Part shown: piece by piece, positions 54,552 through 63,993 of the stretch
How positions within the stretch are numbered: position 1 is the stretch's first letter
Layout: each line of letters opens with the position of its first letter
DNA from: Arthrobacter sp. SX1312
GTDB taxonomy: Bacteria > Actinomycetota > Actinomycetes > Actinomycetales > Micrococcaceae
Assembly (NCBI RefSeq): GCF_002929295.1
Contig: NZ_PJIM01000001.1
Location: forward strand, 1,041,643 to 1,105,642
DNA: 64,000 bases
Direction of reading: 5' to 3'
Notes under the pieces: model-generated
Seen by the model: only the letters and a program-made list of their open reading frames with translations
What the model was told of the DNA's origin: nothing
The model's database searches: none
Translations under genes and position numbers: made by a program

Positions 54552-56153
54552 CTACGACCCGAGCAGGCCCAGCGGGTCCACGAGCGTACCGTTCAGCATC
54601 GTCTCGAAGTGGAGGTGGCAGCCCTGGGAGTTCCCCGTGGTGCCGGTGTGGCCGATCAGCTGGCCTGCGCTGACGCGCTGCCCGACCGAGACCACGTAGC
54701 TCGTGAGGTGGTAGTAGTTCGTCGCGAGCGCGTTCCCGCCGATCACGCCGTGGTTGAGGACGATCCGGTTGCCGGCACCGGGCAGGACGTTCGAGTCCGC
54801 GTACCAGACCTCGCCGGCGGCGGGCGCGTACAGGGGCGTGCCGCAGCCCACCCCGTAGTCGATGCCCGTGTGCACGTAGCCGCCCGTGCCGTTGAAGTCG
54901 ATGGTTCCCACCGGTGTCGGGCGCCACCCGAAGCCGGACGAGATCGGGGCGCCGACCGGCGACCTCAGGCCGAACGCGGTGGGGTTCGACGGCGCAGGGG
55001 CAGGCAGGTCCGGGATGACGGGGACGACGGGCGCGACAGGAGCAACCGCCTTGGGCTGTACGGGAGCGGGCGCGGGCCTGTTCGCAGCGGCGGCCTCGGC
55101 TGCACGGCGTGCCGTCTCGGCAGCTGCGACAGCTACGGCCTCGGCTTTCCGGCGGGCTTCCTCGGCGGCGGCCGCCGCCTCCGCCTCGGCGCGGAGGCGG
55201 TCCTGCTCCGCCTTCTGGCGGGCCTGCTCGGCCTTTTGGCGGGCCTCCTCGGCCTTGCGCGCCTCCTCGATCTGACGGCGCTGGCGCTCGGCGATGTCCG
55301 CGTTGACCTGCTGCTGGGCCTTCTCGACGCTTGCGAGCTTCGCCTCGATGACGGGCTTCTGTTCCTGGAGTTTCGCGGACAGGGCGGAGGTGTCCGCCAC
55401 GAGCCGGTCCACCTTGGCCTTCTCCCCCGCCGCGGCATCCCGTGCCGACTGTTCTGCGGCAAGTGCGTCGTCCGCCTTCTCCTTGAGTCTCGCGATCTCG
55501 GCCTCGACGGCGATCAGGCGTGCCTGGCTGTTCGCGTTCGTCGCGTTCTGCTCGGACAGCCGGGCCATTGCGGCGTTCTGGCTGCGCAGGGCCTGGTCCA
55601 CCATGTCCATCGACCGGGTGAAGTCCTCGACGCCGTCGGCACCCAGGAGCAGCGACACGTTGGTGGGGACGCCGCCGTTCTTGTAGGCCTCCGTGGCGAT
55701 CTGGCCGATCACCTCGCGGGTCTCGTCCATCTCCTGCCGGTCGGCGCGAAGCTCCTCGGTGATCTTCGTCTTCGTCTCCTGCGCCAGGTCGACGCGCACC
55801 GCGAGGGCTCCGACGTCGTCCGCAGCCGTCTCGACCCGGCCCTGGGCCTCAGCCAGGGACTGCTGCGCTGCGGGGAGCTGGCCCTGGTAGGTCCTCAGCG
55901 CGCCGATGGTCTCGGCGATGTCCGCGTCGAGGTACTCCATGGATTGCTGCACCTCTGCCACCTCGTTCTCGAGGGCACTCTTGCGGTCCTCGAGCTCGTC
56001 CGCGACCACCGGGGTACCGGAACCGAGGGCGAGGGCCGCGACGAGTGCGATCGATGTCCCTGCGGTGGCGCGGACAAGATAGGTCCGCCTGTCCTGCCGT
56101 GGTCGCCACGATGATCCTGGCGGGCGCACGGGTCCCCTGGCGCTGGGCGTCAT
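54552..56153 (-). CDS. Coiled-coil LytM (M23) peptidoglycan peptidase, likely FtsEX partner
   Basis: A 533-residue exported protein. The signal peptide (about residues 27-52) follows a basic start. A long coiled coil (about 55-335) is rich in Glu, Ala, Gln and Lys, with [18 protein letters not shown]-type heptads near its end. A Pro/Ala linker then leads to the LytM domain (about 395-533), with the zinc motifs HTGID and HLHFE and both conserved residues of NYYHL. The architecture is that of EnvC/PcsB-type proteins, but with an intact active site. Its position 5 bp after ftsX suggests that FtsEX controls it in septum splitting. Confidence 0.9.
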   Translation of the reverse strand: MTPSARGPVRPPGSSWRPRQDRRTYLVRATAGTSIALVAALALGSGTPVVADELEDRKSALENEVAEVQQSMEYLDADIAETIGALRTYQGQLPAAQQSLAEAQGRVETAADDVGALAVRVDLAQETKTKITEELRADRQEMDETREVIGQIATEAYKNGGVPTNVSLLLGADGVEDFTRSMDMVDQALRSQNAAMARLSEQNATNANSQARLIAVEAEIARLKEKADDALAAEQSARDAAAGEKAKVDRLVADTSALSAKLQEQKPVIEAKLASVEKAQQQVNADIAERQRRQIEEARKAEEARQKAEQARQKAEQDRLRAEAEAAAAAEEARRKAEAVAVAAAETARRAAEAAAANRPAPAPVQPKAVAPVAPVVPVIPDLPAPAPSNPTAFGLRSPVGAPISSGFGWRPTPVGTIDFNGTGGYVHTGIDYGVGCGTPLYAPAAGEVWYADSNVLPGAGNRIVLNHGVIGGNALATNYYHLTSYVVSVGQRVSAGQLIGHTGTTGNSQGCHLHFETMLNGTLVDPLGLLGS

Positions 56154-56158
56154 CGCTG

Positions 56159-57073
56159 TCAGACCTTTACGTATCGTCGGAGGGTGAGCAGGGATGAGAT
56201 CCCTGCGAGGAGGGCACCGAGCAGGATGAGCACCGGAACCAGGAGCAGGACCTGCTGGGAGGAGATGAACGCCGTCTGCGGGAAGGTGTTCACGAGCCAG
56301 CCGTCGATCAGGAAGCGGGAGGCCCCCCACAGCGTCGCCGACGCGAGGACCGCCCCGATCACGGCGGCGATGACGCCCTCGAGGATGAACGGCAGCTGGA
56401 TGATCGCCTTGGACGCGCCGACGAGGCGCATGATGCCCGTCTCACGGCGGCGGCTGAAGGCCGAGAGCCGGATGGTCGTGGCGATCAGCAGGATCGCGCA
56501 GAACGTCATGATGCCGGCGATCGCGAGCGCGACGACGGACGCCCAGTTCATGTAGCGGAAGATCGCCTCCAGGAAGTCCCGCTGGTCGCTGACCGCATCC
56601 ACGCCCGGTTCGGAGGAGAAGGCCTCGTCGATGACCTCGTACTTCTCGGCGTCGACGAGGCTGACCCGGAAGGACTCGGGCAGCTGCTCCGCGGTGACGG
56701 AGTCGACGATCGGCGAGTTGGCGAACTGGTCGCGGAAGTGGACGAGTGCCTCCTCCTGCGTCTCGTGGGTGACGGTGTCGACGTACGGGGCGAATTGATC
56801 GGATTCGAGCCGGGCCTCGATGGCAGCACGCTGGTCCTCCGTGACCGGTCCGGCAGCGCAGCTCGCCTCGGAGGAGTTGTCCACGCAGAGGTAGATGGTG
56901 ACCTGGACGCGGTCGTACCAGTACCCCTTCATCTGGTTGATCTGCAGCTGGAACAGGCCCGCCGCACCCACGAAGGTCAGCGAGATGAAGGTCACCAGGA
57001 TCACCGAGGTGACCATCGACAGGTTGCGGCGGATGCCCGAGCCGATCTCGGACAGGATGAAGGCGACCCTCAT
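56159..57073 (-). CDS. ftsX: Cell-division membrane protein FtsX
   Basis: A 304-residue FtsX with helices near residues 21-43, 175-200, 225-248 and 268-295. A large extracytoplasmic domain (about 45-170) has a Cys pair ([10 protein letters not shown]). [20 protein letters not shown] is the conserved cytoplasmic loop that contacts FtsE. FtsEX transmits ATP-driven changes to a cell-wall hydrolase, probably the peptidase encoded next. Confidence 0.96.
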   Translation of the reverse strand: MRVAFILSEIGSGIRRNLSMVTSVILVTFISLTFVGAAGLFQLQINQMKGYWYDRVQVTIYLCVDNSSEASCAAGPVTEDQRAAIEARLESDQFAPYVDTVTHETQEEALVHFRDQFANSPIVDSVTAEQLPESFRVSLVDAEKYEVIDEAFSSEPGVDAVSDQRDFLEAIFRYMNWASVVALAIAGIMTFCAILLIATTIRLSAFSRRRETGIMRLVGASKAIIQLPFILEGVIAAVIGAVLASATLWGASRFLIDGWLVNTFPQTAFISSQQVLLLVPVLILLGALLAGISSLLTLRRYVKV

Positions 57074-57774
57074 CCGGCCATCGCTTCGGGGCGGCCCGCG
57101 TAGATGCCCTGGGCGTCGTCGCGCACCACGGACCCGCCGCGGAGTTCCACGACGCGCTTGCGCATCGTGTTGACGATGTCGTCGTCGTGCGTGGCCATGA
57201 CCACCGTGGTGCCGTTCTGGTTGATCGTGTCGAGGATCTTCATGATGCCCATGGAGGTGGTCGGGTCGAGGTTCCCGGTGGGCTCGTCGGCGAGCAGGAT
57301 GCCGGGACGGTTGACGATCGCGCGCGCGATCGCGACGCGCTGCTGCTCGCCGCCGGACAGCTCGTGCGGCATCCGGTTGTCCTTGCCCTCGAGGCCTACG
57401 GTGGCGAGGACGTCCGGCACGGTCTCGCGGATGACGGCCCGGCTCCTGCCGATGACCTGCATCGCGAAGGCGACGTTCGCGAAGACCGTCTTGTTGGGGA
57501 GGAGGCGGAAGTCCTGGAAGACGACGCCGATGCCCCGGCGCAGGCGGGGCACGCGCCAGCTGGGGATGTTCGCGACGTTCTGGCCGGCCACGTAGACCGC
57601 GCCCCGCGAGGCCCGGTCCTCCTTGAGCACCAGACGGATGAACGTCGACTTGCCGGAGCCCGAGGCGCCCACGAGGAAGACGAACTCGCCGCGGTCGATG
57701 TCGAGGGAGACGGCATCGAGGGCGGGCTGCGACGTGGGGTCGTAGGTCTTCGTGACGTCGTCGAATCTGATCAT
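57070..57774 (-). CDS. ftsE: Cell-division ATPase FtsE
   Basis: A 234-residue ABC-type ATPase. Walker A is [10 protein letters not shown], the signature is [14 protein letters not shown], and Walker B is [12 protein letters not shown], followed by [10 protein letters not shown] start at the ATG at 57774 ([11 protein letters not shown]); a GTG two codons earlier is possible. The stop overlaps the ftsX ATG. Confidence 0.96.
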   Translation of the reverse strand: MIRFDDVTKTYDPTSQPALDAVSLDIDRGEFVFLVGASGSGKSTFIRLVLKEDRASRGAVYVAGQNVANIPSWRVPRLRRGIGVVFQDFRLLPNKTVFANVAFAMQVIGRSRAVIRETVPDVLATVGLEGKDNRMPHELSGGEQQRVAIARAIVNRPGILLADEPTGNLDPTTSMGIMKILDTINQNGTTVVMATHDDDIVNTMRKRVVELRGGSVVRDDAQGIYAGRPEAMAG

Positions 57775-57842
57775 GATCACTCTGCGCCCGTGGATCGCCG
57801 GGGCACGGGCATTGGCTCGGGGAAGGAAGCGCCGGCTCCTCG

Positions 57843-57848
57843 ACTATA
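57843..57848 (-). promoter_or_regulatory. -10 box of the ftsEX operon
   Basis: TATAGT on the minus strand, about 70 nt ahead of ftsE, in the 168-bp gap after prfB. It lies inside an inverted repeat (CTCGAC...GTCGAG). The rest of the gap holds nothing I recognise. Confidence 0.4.
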
Positions 57849-57942
57849 ACGACTTGTCGAGAAACGCCCTTTACCTCTGCGGTGTGTCGCGGGCAAGAGC
57901 TCGAGCAGAAAACAAGTGGTTTGCGCCGGAAGACGCGTAGCC

Positions 57943-59058
57943 CTACCCGGCGTCGTTGCGGTTGTTCGTGCGCCAGCGGATGCCGGCGTCGATGAAGTCG
58001 TCGATCTCGCCGTCGAACACCGACGACGTGTTGCCGACCTCGTGATTGGTGCGGAGGTCCTTGACCATCTGGTACGGATTGAGCACGTAGGAGCGCATCT
58101 GGTCACCCCAGGAGGCCTTGACGTCGCCCGCGAACGCCTTCTTCTCGGCGTCCTCCTGCTCCTTCTTGAGCAGCAGCAGCCGCGACTGGAGCACCCGCAT
58201 GGCTGCAGCGCGGTTCTGGATCTGCGACTTCTCGTTCTGCATGGAGACGACGACCCCCGTGGGCAGGTGCGTCAGGCGGACCGCCGAGTCCGTCGTGTTC
58301 ACCGACTGGCCGCCGGGTCCCGACGACCGGAAGACGTCGACGCGGATCTCGTTGTCCGGGACCTCGATGACGTCCGTACCCTCGATCAGCGGGATGACCT
58401 CGACCGCGGCGAAGGAGGTCTGGCGGCGGCCCTGGTTGTCGAAGGGGCTGATGCGGACGAGGCGGTGCGTCCCGGCTTCCACGGACAGCGTGCCGAAGGC
58501 GTAGGGGGCCTTGACCTCGAAGGTCGCGGACTTGAGGCCCGCCTCCTCCGCATAGGAGGTGTCGAGGACCTGCGTGGGGTAGCCGTGGCGTTCGGCCCAC
58601 CGCAGGTACATGCGCAGGAGCATCTCGGCGAAGTCGGCGGCGTCCACGCCCCCGGCGCCGGAGCGGATGGTGACGACGGCCTCGCGCTCGTCCCACTCCC
58701 CGGCCAGCAGCGTGACGATCTCGAGGTCGTCGAGGGATTTGCCGAGGGAGACGAGCTCCCTCTCGGCCTCGGCCAGGGTGTCCTCGTCGCTCTCGTCCTG
58801 CGCGAGTCCCACGAGGACCTCGAGGTCGTCGATCCGGCTCTCGAGGGTCTCGAGGCGCTCGAGGGCGGACTGCCGGTGCGACAGCTTCGAGGTCACCTTC
58901 TGGCCCGCGGCGGGATCGTCCCAGAGGTCGGGGGCTCCCGCTTCCTCGCTCAGCTCCTCGATGTCCTTGCGGATTCCCTCGACATCGGAGACCTGCTCGA
59001 TGGACTGGTACTTGGCGCGGAGGGCGCGGATCTCTGCGGGAAAATCAGTGGTTGCCAT
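57943..59058 (-). CDS. prfB: Peptide chain release factor 2
   Basis: A 371-residue RF2. The stop-codon recognition motif SPF occurs in [15 protein letters not shown] near residue 200, and the catalytic GGQ in [17 protein letters not shown] near residue 250. It releases peptides at UGA and UAA. Unlike in E. coli there is no in-frame UGA shift site near residue 25; the frame is continuous, as usual in actinobacteria. GGAAG lies 4 nt before the ATG. Confidence 0.97.
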   Translation of the reverse strand: MATTDFPAEIRALRAKYQSIEQVSDVEGIRKDIEELSEEAGAPDLWDDPAAGQKVTSKLSHRQSALERLETLESRIDDLEVLVGLAQDESDEDTLAEAERELVSLGKSLDDLEIVTLLAGEWDEREAVVTIRSGAGGVDAADFAEMLLRMYLRWAERHGYPTQVLDTSYAEEAGLKSATFEVKAPYAFGTLSVEAGTHRLVRISPFDNQGRRQTSFAAVEVIPLIEGTDVIEVPDNEIRVDVFRSSGPGGQSVNTTDSAVRLTHLPTGVVVSMQNEKSQIQNRAAAMRVLQSRLLLLKKEQEDAEKKAFAGDVKASWGDQMRSYVLNPYQMVKDLRTNHEVGNTSSVFDGEIDDFIDAGIRWRTNNRNDAG

Positions 59059-59095
59059 GGTACTTCCAGCCTACGTCATGGGCTCTCCCGCCCGT

Positions 59096-59572
59096 CTATC
59101 GGACCAGCTCGGCCCGTGCATCGGCCTGCGCGACGATCGGGATGCCGGCGGGCACCAGGAAGTTCACGATGGGTGGGCGTACGACGGCGGTGAGCACGAC
59201 CCGCGCGGTCCGCCCGTCCTCCGCGCCGGAGGACGGGTCGACGGCCAGCTGCTCGAACCGCGCCGCTGCCCCGGTGGCGGCGAGGTAACCGGCCGCCGAC
59301 TCCTCCACGCCGGAATCCTGCAGGGCCGGAAGGGGCGGCGTGGGGTCCCCTCCGCCGACTCCGACGTCGATGCTGTAGCTGTCGGCGGCAGCGAGTGCCG
59401 CACCGTCCGCCACCGACAGCAGCTTCTTGTGCTCGATGTAGACGGCCGACACCGCGAGGACGACGGTGATGACGAGGAGGCAGACGAGAAGGTAGCCGAT
59501 GACAAGGACACCGATCTGCCCCTCCTCCGAGCGGTCGGCCGTCGTGTCTGCACCGCCTGTGCGCCTCGTCAC
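59096..59572 (-). CDS. TadG-related pilus assembly protein
   Basis: A 158-residue protein with one N-terminal helix (about residues 20-45) preceded by EEGQIGVL, then VADGAALAAADSYSID, the pattern of TadG/Flp-associated pseudopilins. It is anchored in the membrane with its body outside. The GTG start overlaps the stop of the TadE-like gene upstream (GTGA). It ends the Tad operon, 37 bp before prfB. Confidence 0.78.
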   Translation of the reverse strand: MTRRTGGADTTADRSEEGQIGVLVIGYLLVCLLVITVVLAVSAVYIEHKKLLSVADGAALAAADSYSIDVGVGGGDPTPPLPALQDSGVEESAAGYLAATGAAARFEQLAVDPSSGAEDGRTARVVLTAVVRPPIVNFLVPAGIPIVAQADARAELVR

Positions 59573-60120
59573 CCGAAGCGCTCGACGATCTGGGTGGAGG
59601 TGGCGTCCACGGTGGCGGCCGAGGGGTGGGTCCCGGCGATCGCGGGGACCAGCGGGAGGGGGACGTCGAGGCGGACGACGACGGTCACGGTCGTCCCCGG
59701 CGCGAGGCATCGACCGCTGCAGGCGATGTCCACCGCGGCCTGCTCCGCCCCGAAGCCGAAGTTCGCGAGTGCGATGCGGGCCGCCTCGCGCGCCAGTGCG
59801 TCGGCTTCCTGGGGCGACGCGGCATCCACGTACACCTTCGCTGCCTGGTCGGCCGCCCCGACGACGGCGAAGGAGCCACCCTGGAGCTGCCCGACCGTCA
59901 GGACGAGGTAGACGACCGGCACGAGGAGCAGGACCCCCAGGAACACGAACTCCACCACGGCGCTCCCGCGCTCCGCCCCGAACCCCGGGCCTCTTGGGGA
60001 CGGGTGTCCCGGGCTCGGACGTCCCGGGCTCGGACGGACTGCCGCCGGGACAGCGCAGGCCCGTGGCCCTGCGCGCTCCCCGGACCGTCCGGGGTTGCAC
60101 TCAGGACGGGAGCGCTGCAT
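59569..60120 (-). CDS. TadE-like pseudopilin with a Pro-rich leader region
   Basis: A 183-residue protein. About 50 residues of Pro/Gly/Arg-rich sequence precede the TadE signature RGSAVVEFVFLGVLLLVPVVY. The exported part has a Cys pair (CSGRC). TadE proteins are minor pilins processed by the prepilin peptidase. The reading frame overlaps the upstream gene by 20 bp. Confidence 0.85.
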   Translation of the reverse strand: MQRSRPECNPGRSGERAGPRACAVPAAVRPSPGRPSPGHPSPRGPGFGAERGSAVVEFVFLGVLLLVPVVYLVLTVGQLQGGSFAVVGAADQAAKVYVDAASPQEADALAREAARIALANFGFGAEQAAVDIACSGRCLAPGTTVTVVVRLDVPLPLVPAIAGTHPSAATVDATSTQIVERFG

Positions 60121-60508
60121 GGCCGCGCACCTCCATGATTCCTGCCGGTCCGATCAGTCCGATGACGGGCAGCGGAGCGCGGACGACCACTTCGAGGGTC
60201 CTCACGCCGCCGACCGTGCTCTCACCGACCGAGACGTCGGACCCGTAGGAATCCGCGAGTGACCCGCGGATCAGGTCCTCCGCGCGTCCGACGGCGTCCT
60301 GCGGGGAGCGGTCCGCGAGCGTGCCGTACCGTGCTCCCGAGGCGGCGGCGTCGATGAGCGTGTTCCGGACGTGCAGGACGAGCGTCAGCTGGAGGATCGC
60401 GATGAAGACGACCGTCAGCAGGCCCCCGATCAGGGCGAAGTCGACGACGGCGGCACCACGCTCCGGGTCCTTCCGAGCGGTGCGTGGAACGACCAGCGCG
60501 AGGGCCAT
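60101..60508 (-). CDS. TadE-like minor pilin
   Basis: A 135-residue protein with the TadE motif RGAAVVDFALIGGLLTVVF at residue 17 and one membrane helix. ASGARYGTLADRSPQDA near residue 56 is the common continuation. It starts 3 nt after the Flp-like gene stop, in the same operon. Confidence 0.88.
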   Translation of the reverse strand: MALALVVPRTARKDPERGAAVVDFALIGGLLTVVFIAILQLTLVLHVRNTLIDAAASGARYGTLADRSPQDAVGRAEDLIRGSLADSYGSDVSVGESTVGGVRTLEVVVRAPLPVIGLIGPAGIMEVRGHAALPS

Positions 60509-60511
60509 GGC

Positions 60512-60727
60512 CTAGGGCGATACCTGGTCGATCGCCTGGTTGAACAGGCCCTCCAGGGCGGGCCCGGCGATCGCCAGCAGGGCGGCGACGAGGACCGCCG
60601 ACATCAGCGTGATCATCACCCAGCCCGGCACATCCCCCCGTTCCCGGTCCCCGGCTCCGGCCAGCAGGGCTGCGATGGCGCCGAGGAGGAGTTGGGCGAG
60701 GCGTGAGGCTCCGGTAAGGATCTTCAT
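60512..60727 (-). CDS. Flp-type pilin-like protein
   Basis: A 71-residue protein with a basic start, an acidic/basic RERGDVPGW junction, and a hydrophobic helix (VMITLMSAVLVAALLAIAG) at residues 36-54. Size and layout fit the short Flp/DUF4244-type major pilins of actinobacterial Tad clusters. AAGGGGAA lies 5 nt before the ATG. It is probably the main filament subunit. Confidence 0.8.
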   Translation of the reverse strand: MKILTGASRLAQLLLGAIAALLAGAGDRERGDVPGWVMITLMSAVLVAALLAIAGPALEGLFNQAIDQVSP

Positions 60728-60760
60728 GGCGTTCCCCTTCTTGTCGTCGTGGTTGTGGTG

Positions 60761-61702
60761 TCAGAAACCGAGGTTGATCAGGGCGATGCCTGGGTAGACA
60801 GCGAAGAGGACGGTCAGCGGAAGGACACCGAACACCAGCGGCACCATCATCGCGATCTCCTTCTTCCCGGCGGACTCCATCAGTTCGCGCTTCGCCAGGT
60901 CGCGGACGTCCTGCGCCTGCGCGCGGAGCACGTCCGCCAGCGGCGTCCCGCGCTGCACCGCCACGGTGATGCCGTCGACGAAGCGCGCGAGCGGCGCGAG
61001 GCGGGTGCGGTGCGAGAACTCCTGCAGCGCCTCCACGAGCGGCTTGCCCGCCCTCGTCGCGGCGAGCACGAGGGCGAACTCGCCGGCAAGCTCCCCGGTG
61101 GCAGTCCTGCAGATGCGCTCGAGCGCGCCCGTGGTGCTCTCCCCCGCCGAGACAGCCAGGGCCATGAGCTCGGCGAGGCTGGGGAACTCGGCGAGCATGC
61201 GGGCCTCGCGTCTCCTGATCTCGGACGAGAGGACGTAGTCGCGGCCGACGAATCCCAGAACGGCGCAGGCGAGGACGATCACGACGGCGAGCGGCACGTT
61301 GACCGACCCCGAGGCCGCCAGGAGCACCATGATCAGGGTCGATGCGGCGAGTCCGCCCGCAGCCCAGAGCAGCTGCTGAGCCCGGAAGTCCGCGGCGGTC
61401 TGCGCCCGGCCGGCCTGGGCGAGCCTGCGCGCGAGGGTCGCGGCTGCCGGGTTGAAGCGGTGCGACCACGCGACGGCGTCGGCGAGCAGGGGGCGGAGGA
61501 TCCGCTCGAGCGGCCCGAAGGGTGTGGCGTTGCCCGGCGCGTCCGCGAGCAGCCTGGACCGGAGGTCCACCGCGCGCAGTTGGGGTGCGATGCGCTGTGT
61601 CAGGGTTGTGGCGCGCATGGCCGGCAGGCGGACGAGGACCAGCCACAGACCCGCTCCGAGCAGGAGACCGCAGAGCGCCGCCAGCGCGAGGGTCGGCGTC
61701 AT
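60761..61702 (-). CDS. tadC: Tad pilus inner-membrane platform protein TadC
   Basis: A 313-residue protein with the type II secretion F domain (about residues 170-300). EFPSLAELMALAVSAGEST leads into it, and membrane helices flank it (residues 5-25, 115-160 and 285-310). With TadB it forms the platform on which TadA drives pilus assembly. The ATG overlaps the tadB stop. Confidence 0.9.
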   Translation of the reverse strand: MTPTLALAALCGLLLGAGLWLVLVRLPAMRATTLTQRIAPQLRAVDLRSRLLADAPGNATPFGPLERILRPLLADAVAWSHRFNPAAATLARRLAQAGRAQTAADFRAQQLLWAAGGLAASTLIMVLLAASGSVNVPLAVVIVLACAVLGFVGRDYVLSSEIRRREARMLAEFPSLAELMALAVSAGESTTGALERICRTATGELAGEFALVLAATRAGKPLVEALQEFSHRTRLAPLARFVDGITVAVQRGTPLADVLRAQAQDVRDLAKRELMESAGKKEIAMMVPLVFGVLPLTVLFAVYPGIALINLGF

Positions 61703-62556
61703 CGGAGCACCCGCTCGTCCTCGGGCAGCGCCCCGATCCGGAGCATGACGCGGTAGCAGACCGCGGACACGAGGAGCCCTCCCAGCAGCACGACCGCGCC
61801 ACCTGCCGTGTTGTAGGCACGCACGGCCTCCGGACGGGTGGACAGGAGCATGAGGACGAACCACGGTGCCGCGACGGCCAGGCGCGCAGCGTTGATCGTC
61901 CAGGACTGCCGCGCCTCCAGTTCGCTACGGGTGCGGGCGGCGTCCCGCAGGAATTCGGACAACGTGCCCAGGAGGCGGCCGAGGTCCGACCCGCCCACCT
62001 CCCTGGTCATGCGGAGTGCCTCGACGATGCGGTCCGCGACCGGGTCCGCCAGCCGCTCCTTGAGCCGGTTGAGCGCGTCGTCGAACCGTCCGCCCGCGCG
62101 GTAGTCGGAGCCGAAGGCGCGGAAGGCCGCCCTCAGTTCGACGGGCCCCTTCTCTCCCAGCTGGATGAGGGCCTCGGGAAGCGAAAGCCCTGCGCGGATG
62201 GCCGACCGGAGGTGGTCCACGACGTCGGGCCACAGCTCGCGCAGCGAAGCGGTGCGCTTCGTCGCACGCCATTTCACGATTGAGAACGGCAGGAATCCAC
62301 CGAACAGGGCGAAGCACAGCGCGATCGGTGCCGAGCCGGTCACCACGAACCCAATGAGCAGCACGATCAGTCCCGTGGCGGCGCAGGTGGCGAGCAGCCC
62401 GCGGGCCGAGACACGCTCGATCCCTGCACGCAGGAGGAGGTCCTCGAGTGGATACCGGCGCGCGGGGGCCCGACGGTCGCGCGCGGGCCGCTCCCAGCAC
62501 GACCACCAGATCAGGAACAGGCCGACGCCGAGGCCCGCCCCTGCCGCAGTGTTCAC
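61699..62556 (-). CDS. tadB: Tad pilus inner-membrane platform protein TadB
   Basis: A 285-residue F-domain protein. ELWPDVVDHLRSAIRAGLSLPEAL near residue 115 (quoted by part) is the family core, with helices at the N-terminus, at residues 50-80 and near the C-terminus. The GTG start overlaps the tadA stop (GTGA). Confidence 0.9.
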   Translation of the reverse strand: MNTAAGAGLGVGLFLIWWSCWERPARDRRAPARRYPLEDLLLRAGIERVSARGLLATCAATGLIVLLIGFVVTGSAPIALCFALFGGFLPFSIVKWRATKRTASLRELWPDVVDHLRSAIRAGLSLPEALIQLGEKGPVELRAAFRAFGSDYRAGGRFDDALNRLKERLADPVADRIVEALRMTREVGGSDLGRLLGTLSEFLRDAARTRSELEARQSWTINAARLAVAAPWFVLMLLSTRPEAVRAYNTAGGAVVLLGGLLVSAVCYRVMLRIGALPEDERVLR

Positions 62557-63779
62557 GCCCGCACGCCCAGGACGGACGAGACGTCGACGCCCGCGGCCGC
62601 GAACTTCTCCTCGGCGGGCATGCCGGTGGCCGTCAGCTCCAGGCTTCCGTCGATCCGTGTGAAGACCGGGGAGGACTCGATGACGCCGTTCTCCACCCGT
62701 CGTCCAAGGGCCATGATCTCGGTGACCCGGCGCTGACCGCCGGGCAGCCGTGCGCAATGCACCACGAGGTCGATGCAGGAGGCGACGGTCGGCACCACGA
62801 AACTGCTCGAGATGTTCTCCCCCGCCAGGAGCGGCAGCGTGCAGATCTTGGTGATGGCGTCATGCGCACTGTTGGCATGGACGCTGCACATCCCGGGCAG
62901 GCCGCTGTTGAGGGCGATGAGCATGTCCAGGCTCTCGGCCTCGCGCACCTCGCCGACGATCAGCCGATCGGGGCGCATCCGGAGGGCCTCCTTCACGAGG
63001 CGCCGCAGGGGTATCTCGCCGTGTCCTTCGAGGTTGGGCTGGCGACACTGCAGGCCGACGACGTCGCGCAGCGGCAGCTGCAGTTCGAAGATCTCCTCGA
63101 CGGTGATGACCCTCTCCCGTGGGCCGATGGATGCCCCCAGACAGTTCAGCATCGTCGTCTTGCCTGCCTGGGTCGCTCCGGAGACCAGGATGTTCAGGCC
63201 ACTGGCGACAGCTGCTCCGAGGAATCGCGCCGCCTGGGGAGACAGCGTCCCCAGCTCCACGAGGTGCTCGAGCCTCGAAGCACGCGCGACGAACTTCCGG
63301 ATGTTCACGGACCAGTGGTTGCGGGTCACATCCGGGATCACGACGTGCAGCCTGGAACCGTCGGGCAGGGAGGCGTCGACGAACGGCGAGGACAGGTCGA
63401 GCCGCCGCCCGGAGGACTTCAGCATCTTCTCGACGAGGTCCCGGACCTGCTGGTCGGTCAGCGACAGCGCCGTGAGCTCCGACTCCCCGTCCCGTGCGAT
63501 ATAGATCTCCGCGGGCGCATTGATCCAGATCTCCTCGATGGTCGGATCGTCGAGCAGGGGCTGGAGGGCACCGAACCCGGCGACGGCGTCGTAGATCTGC
63601 TTGCGCGCGGCGTCCAGCCGCCCGAGCGGCGGGAGGACCCCGAGCACCGAACGCTCCTCGTAGTCGGCGACGGCGTCGTGCACGAGGAGTTGCACCTCGC
63701 CGACCTGGCGGGCGGGGTCGAGGCCGCGCCGGCGGATGAGTTCGCGCACCTCACCCTCGACCAAGCGAACAGCATCCAT
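62553..63779 (-). CDS. tadA: Tad pilus secretion ATPase TadA
   Basis: A 408-residue type II/IV secretion ATPase. Walker A is GATQAGKTTMLN near residue 200, the Asp box VITVEEIFELQL follows, and Walker B is RPDRLIVGEVREAE. The His box is MCSVHANSAHDA. It powers pilin polymerisation. GGGGGA lies 6 nt before the ATG. No tadZ/ssd gene precedes it, although many actinobacterial clusters have one. Confidence 0.94.
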   Translation of the reverse strand: MDAVRLVEGEVRELIRRRGLDPARQVGEVQLLVHDAVADYEERSVLGVLPPLGRLDAARKQIYDAVAGFGALQPLLDDPTIEEIWINAPAEIYIARDGESELTALSLTDQQVRDLVEKMLKSSGRRLDLSSPFVDASLPDGSRLHVVIPDVTRNHWSVNIRKFVARASRLEHLVELGTLSPQAARFLGAAVASGLNILVSGATQAGKTTMLNCLGASIGPRERVITVEEIFELQLPLRDVVGLQCRQPNLEGHGEIPLRRLVKEALRMRPDRLIVGEVREAESLDMLIALNSGLPGMCSVHANSAHDAITKICTLPLLAGENISSSFVVPTVASCIDLVVHCARLPGGQRRVTEIMALGRRVENGVIESSPVFTRIDGSLELTATGMPAEEKFAAAGVDVSSVLGVRA

Positions 63780-63915
63780 TGATGTCCCCCATATGTCCGC
63801 CCGCCGACGTCTCTCCGCCGTTCGGGCGCGGAATTGCTTCCGTCGCCTTCACCCTACTGAACAGGAGCCTGCCCGAATAGAGCGTGCCAGGCATGTGCAT
63901 AAATCCGGAGACGAG
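63780..63915. other. Divergent intergenic region upstream of the Tad operon
   Basis: About 135 bases carrying the tadA promoter on the minus strand and possibly that of the short frame on the plus strand. No clear -35/-10 pair is seen on either strand; CATAAA at 63898-63903 is the best plus-strand -10 candidate. Confidence 0.3.
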
Positions 63916-63993
63916 ATGACAATCACGGCAACGGGCACCGCGCAAGAGCGACACGCCAGCGCGGATACGGACATAAGCGCAGGTTTTGCCTAA
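63916..63993 (+). CDS. Possible 25-residue peptide
   Basis: A short frame, MTITATGTAQERHASADTDI and five more residues ending in Ala, closed by TAA. GGAG lies 5 nt before the ATG, a proper ribosome binding site. The region is less GC-rich than the genes around it. No signal sequence or RiPP motif is recognised. It diverges from the Tad operon. A downstream gene, if any, lies outside the window. Confidence 0.35.
   Translation: MTITATGTAQERHASADTDISAGFA

Noticed and set aside
57943-59058. A programmed frameshift in prfB.
   Set aside because: The frame is continuous from the ATG to the stop, and no in-frame UGA or CUU-UGA slip site exists near codon 25.
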